A DNA stretch of 6,447 nucleotides, from NCBI GenBank assembly GCA_016180275.1, contig JACPBN010000033.1:1-6447 (forward strand), read 5' to 3'. The position numbers and the translations under genes are program-made. Positions 4,259 through 6,447 of this stretch are shown piece after piece. Each line of letters starts with the position of its first letter. The first letter of the stretch is position 1. The notes below the pieces were generated by a model. The model was not told the origin of the DNA. It was given only the letters and a program-made list of their open reading frames with translations, and did no database searches. Source of the stretch: Candidatus Woesearchaeota archaeon. Its GTDB lineage: Archaea; Nanobdellota; Nanobdellia; Woesearchaeales; UBA10200.

Positions 4259-4271
4259 AAATATTATATAC
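4259..4271 (+). promoter_or_regulatory. TATA box of argS
   Basis: AAATATTATATAC, centred near 4267, predicts a start near 4292 and a leader of about 26 bases before the ATG at 4318. The mobile element's right end is only about a dozen bases upstream, so any upstream control elements were displaced or replaced by the insertion. Confidence 0.5.
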
Positions 4272-4317
4272 TAACCCTATAATCAGATTATTAGATTAAA
4301 ATACTTTAGAATTGAAA

Positions 4318-6075
4318 ATGCAAGACATCAGAACCCAGCTAAAAGAGGCAGTTAAGATAATTGCAGGCAAAGAGCTTTTTCTAGAAGTTCCTCCAGACCA
4401 GAAATTGGGAGATTATGCTCTGCCTTGTTTTCCATTGGCAAAAGAATATAAAAAATCTCCAATAGAAATTGCAAAAGAGCTGGCTGAAAAAATCAGCAAG
4501 GAGCTTAAAAGCAATAAGCAATTAAAACAAAATAAGGAATTAAAATCATTATCAAAATTAATTACTGTACAGGCTACCGGCCCATATGTTAATTTCTTTG
4601 TTGACAAGAGCTTTGTTGCAGAAGATGTAATAACTGAAATCCTGAAACTGAAAGCAAAATATGGCAGCCATTCTTCAAAAAAGCAGAAAGTGATGGTTGA
4701 ATTTGTCTCTCCTAACACCAACAAAAGCCTGCACTTAGGCCATATTAGAAATGCCCTGCTGGGTGAAGCTGTTTCAAGAGTGCTGGAATTCTCAGGCTAT
4801 GAAGTAGTGAGAGTGTCATTAAACAATGACCGCGGCACTGGAATGTCAGAGGCGATGCTTGGCTACATGATGTTCCACAAAAATGAAAAGCCAAAGATAA
4901 AGCCAGATCATTTTGTTGCTCAATGTTATGTTGATTTTAAAAAAGCAGAGCAGGAAAATGAAGGGCTGAAAGAAAAAGTTCAGAGCATGGTTTTAGACTG
5001 GGAAAATAATAAGCCTGATGTTATTTCTTTGTGGAAAAAAATGACAAACTGGGTGTTTAAAGGATATAAGGAAACTTACAAAAAACTCGGAGTATCATTT
5101 GACAAGGAATATTATGAATCTGCAATATATAAGCAAGGCAAGGAACTTGTATTGGATGGGTTGAAGAAAGGAATATTTAGAGAAGAAGACGGAGCCATTA
5201 TCGCAGACCTTGAAGCATTTCATCTGCCAAAAAAAGTTCTTGTGAAATCAGATGGCACATCATTATACATGACACAGGATATTTATCTTGCGCTTTTGAA
5301 AGAAAAAGAGTTTGATATTGATGTTTCACTTTATGTGGTTGCATCTGAGCAAGACAATCATTTCAGGCAGTTGTTTAGGATACTTGAGCTGCTTGGATTT
5401 AAAGTTGCTAATAAATGCTTCCACTTAAGCTATGGCTTGATAAATCTTCCTTCTGGCAGAATGAAATCCAGAGAGGGAAATGTCGTGGATGCTGATGATA
5501 TGATAGATGAGGTTGTTTCACTGGCAATGCAGGAGATAGCCAAACGCCGCAATGATTTGAGCAAGGAAGAGCTTAAAAAGAGATCAAAAGATATCGGCAT
5601 GGCTGCACTAAAATTTTACATACTGAAACATGATAATGTTACTTCTTTTGTTTATAATCCAGAGGAATCATTAAGCTTTGAAGGTGAGACAGGACCTTAC
5701 TGCCAGTATGCCTTTGCAAGGATCTGCTCACTCCTGAAAAAAGCAGATGAAGAGAAGTTATTTGACAATTTCAATGAAAGGTTTTTTGAGAATAATGATA
5801 ATAAACTGCAAGGCGATAAAAAGAGCAAATATCTGGGTCAAAAATCCCGCAAGAAGCGCAAGACCGCCAACGACCTCAATAATCCCGGCAATAAGAACCC
5901 AAACGACTGGCGGGTGAAAACCCATACTCAAAAACGCCTCCGCGGTTTTTTTGATGCGGAACAACTTTGGAACGCCGTGAAAAATCAGAATCGCTCCAAG
6001 AACAAGCCGCAGAAAGAGCAAGCCGTAGTTATGAAAAGCGAAAAAAAACTGAATCATAGCTATTTATTGCTTTGA
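4318..6075 (+). CDS. argS: arginyl-tRNA synthetase, C-terminus replaced at a chimeric junction
   Basis: Class I synthetase that charges tRNA-Arg. The frame holds the N-terminal Add-1 domain ending in TGPYVNFF (87-94), the catalytic Rossmann domain with VSPNTNKSLHLGH (HIGH-type motif, HLGH 139-142), the YVVASEQDNHFRQLF segment, and the KMSKS-equivalent MKSREGN (382-388). The DALR anticodon-binding domain begins at GPYCQYAFARICS (459 on) but stops matching after about residue 485. Archaeal ArgRS usually carries about 80 more residues of DALR helices. From about nucleotide 5785 to the TGA at 6073-6075 the frame is Lys/Asn-rich low-complexity sequence and is exactly the antisense of a DoxX gene, so these residues are not a real ArgRS end. 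The in-frame TTG at 4312 was rejected in favour of the ATG at 4318. If the junction is an assembly error, the true gene is complete elsewhere. Confidence 0.88.
   Translation: MQDIRTQLKEAVKIIAGKELFLEVPPDQKLGDYALPCFPLAKEYKKSPIEIAKELAEKISKELKSNKQLKQNKELKSLSKLITVQATGPYVNFFVDKSFVAEDVITEILKLKAKYGSHSSKKQKVMVEFVSPNTNKSLHLGHIRNALLGEAVSRVLEFSGYEVVRVSLNNDRGTGMSEAMLGYMMFHKNEKPKIKPDHFVAQCYVDFKKAEQENEGLKEKVQSMVLDWENNKPDVISLWKKMTNWVFKGYKETYKKLGVSFDKEYYESAIYKQGKELVLDGLKKGIFREEDGAIIADLEAFHLPKKVLVKSDGTSLYMTQDIYLALLKEKEFDIDVSLYVVASEQDNHFRQLFRILELLGFKVANKCFHLSYGLINLPSGRMKSREGNVVDADDMIDEVVSLAMQEIAKRRNDLSKEELKKRSKDIGMAALKFYILKHDNVTSFVYNPEESLSFEGETGPYCQYAFARICSLLKKADEEKLFDNFNERFFENNDNKLQGDKKSKYLGQKSRKKRKTANDLNNPGNKNPNDWRVKTHTQKRLRGFFDAEQLWNAVKNQNRSKNKPQKEQAVVMKSEKKLNHSYLLL
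5758..6057 (-). CDS. DoxX-family membrane protein, C-terminally truncated
   Basis: Ninety-nine residues of a DoxX-type integral membrane protein (family usually about 130-150 residues, four helices). Helix 1, NYGLLFLRLVLGAILIFHG, ends in the family's HGVPKL motif. Helix 2 is VVWVLIAGIIEVVGGLALL with the typical IEVVGG core. Helix 3 is FALFIALQFIIIIL. The fourth helix is missing: after ILKKPF the frame runs into argS DNA and hits a stop. DoxX proteins are bacterial membrane proteins tied in some species to oxidative-stress or redox functions; this copy's role is unknown. No ribosome-binding site is visible before the ATG. It follows the peptidoglycan-binding gene on the same strand after 70 bases, so the two may be co-transcribed. 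It probably belongs to a CPR bacterium, not to the archaeon of the left part. Confidence 0.82.
   Translation of the reverse strand: MIQFFFAFHNYGLLFLRLVLGAILIFHGVPKLFRIKKTAEAFLSMGFHPPVVWVLIAGIIEVVGGLALLAGFLTQIFALFIALQFIIIILKKPFIEIVK
5765..5800. other. probable chimeric junction, archaeal to bacterial DNA
   Basis: Within these bases the plus-strand argS loses homology to its family and the minus-strand doxX also loses its end. G+C counted by eye is 19 of 60 at 5581-5640, 30 of 60 at 5881-5940 and 42 of 60 at 6301-6360. The exact break cannot be fixed without full-length homologues. Confidence 0.7.
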
Positions 6076-6127
6076 TTTTACAACATTATCCGATTCGTTT
6101 CAATAACAGCTCAAGTTCAAGGCGGAC

Positions 6128-6447
6128 CTAATTCCCGGCGGCTTGTTTCGCGAGAAGTTCGGTCAACTGCTGTTGGAGGGCCTGAAGTTTCGCCTGAATC
6201 GCCATAATCGCGCCCTGCTTCGCGGCATCGGACAAGAAGTCCTGCGTCGGTACCGCCGAAGCATCGCTTGAGACATTTGGAGCAGTCGCGCCGGCAAGCT
6301 CGTTTAACTTCGCCCGAGTCGCTGGCCCCACCTCGCCATAGCCGGGATCGCCCGCCCTCGCAATGCCATGCTTTTCCTGAAAGGCCTTGACCGCTTTGGT
6401 TGTAAGGGGCCCATAGTAGCCGGTCGTAAGTCCTTCCGGGTAAATCT
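6128..6447 (-). CDS. peptidoglycan-binding domain protein, C-terminal part (N-terminus outside window)
   Basis: The frame runs in from the right edge and covers 105 residues to a TAG at 6128-6130; the first base triplet in frame is 6443-6445. It begins inside a PG_binding_1 domain: LTTGYYGPLTTKAVKAFQEK, then HGIARAGDPGYGEVGPATRA and KLNEL. This is followed by an Ala/Ser/Thr linker and a Gln/Leu-rich helix (AKLQALQQQLTELLAKQ) that could form a coiled coil. The PGYGxVGPATRAKLNEL wording and the LQ-rich tail are typical of Parcubacteria (CPR) surface proteins. The domain binds cell-wall peptidoglycan, which archaea of this kind lack, so the gene marks the right end as bacterial. The GTG at 6329-6331 is an internal valine, not the start. 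Confidence 0.85.
   Translation of the reverse strand, partial: IYPEGLTTGYYGPLTTKAVKAFQEKHGIARAGDPGYGEVGPATRAKLNELAGATAPNVSSDASAVPTQDFLSDAAKQGAIMAIQAKLQALQQQLTELLAKQAAGN

Noticed and set aside
5800..6075. The Lys/Asn-rich tail of the argS frame as a novel C-terminal extension
   Set aside because: It is the exact antisense of three recognisable DoxX membrane helices and resembles no anticodon-binding domain.
1..6447. tRNA genes and CRISPR arrays
   Set aside because: No T-loop GTTCRANNC pattern with matching acceptor stem, and no regularly spaced direct repeats, were found on either strand.

Overview
Most of this window (about 1-5765) looks like AT-rich genome sequence from an archaeon, probably a small-genome DPANN lineage of the Woesearchaeota/Pacearchaeota kind. 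The evidence is an archaeal transcription factor B, a Trm112-like zinc protein, an archaeal-style arginyl-tRNA synthetase, BRE/TATA promoters (often an AAGC-TTTATA core) and several apparently leaderless genes. The lineage is inferred from gene style, not from a marker phylogeny.

Layout: a possible gene tail (1-33); a small cysteine-rich membrane protein on the minus strand (132-347); Trm112-like protein (620-811) convergent with an S4 RNA-binding protein (820-1026, minus); a roughly 560-base intergenic region with candidate promoters for TFB; TFB (1590-2519), which carries a 16-A run; an orphan HicB-like protein (2594-2827) convergent with an ACT-domain protein (2848-3474, minus); a divergent intergenic region with two inverted repeats; a 48-residue unknown protein (3685-3831); and a 31-residue single-pass membrane protein (3874-3969) that conventional length cut-offs would miss.

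Between that peptide and argS sits the most striking structure in the window: a 244-base element (4004-4247) with 14-bp perfect terminal inverted repeats, a second 19-bp inverted repeat just inside, further nested stems with a possible pseudoknot, and an exact 8-bp direct repeat (TTAAAAAC) abutting both ends. This is the signature of a MITE-like, non-autonomous transposed element, and it could also fold as an RNA. It lies directly upstream of the argS promoter.

The right end (from about 5765-5800 onward) appears to have another origin. argS loses its C-terminal anticodon-binding domain. At the same place a minus-strand DoxX-family gene loses its last membrane helix. Beyond it is a Parcubacteria-style peptidoglycan-binding protein, in DNA of much higher G+C. 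The simplest reading is a chimeric contig joining an archaeal and a CPR-bacterial genome. The last 90 or so residues of the 'argS' frame are then merely the antisense of doxX.

Functionally the archaeal part is an information-processing neighbourhood (TFB, tRNA charging, Trm112 methyltransferase partner, S4 protein) with a few small regulatory or membrane proteins. Most genes appear to be transcribed singly from their own promoters rather than in a long operon.
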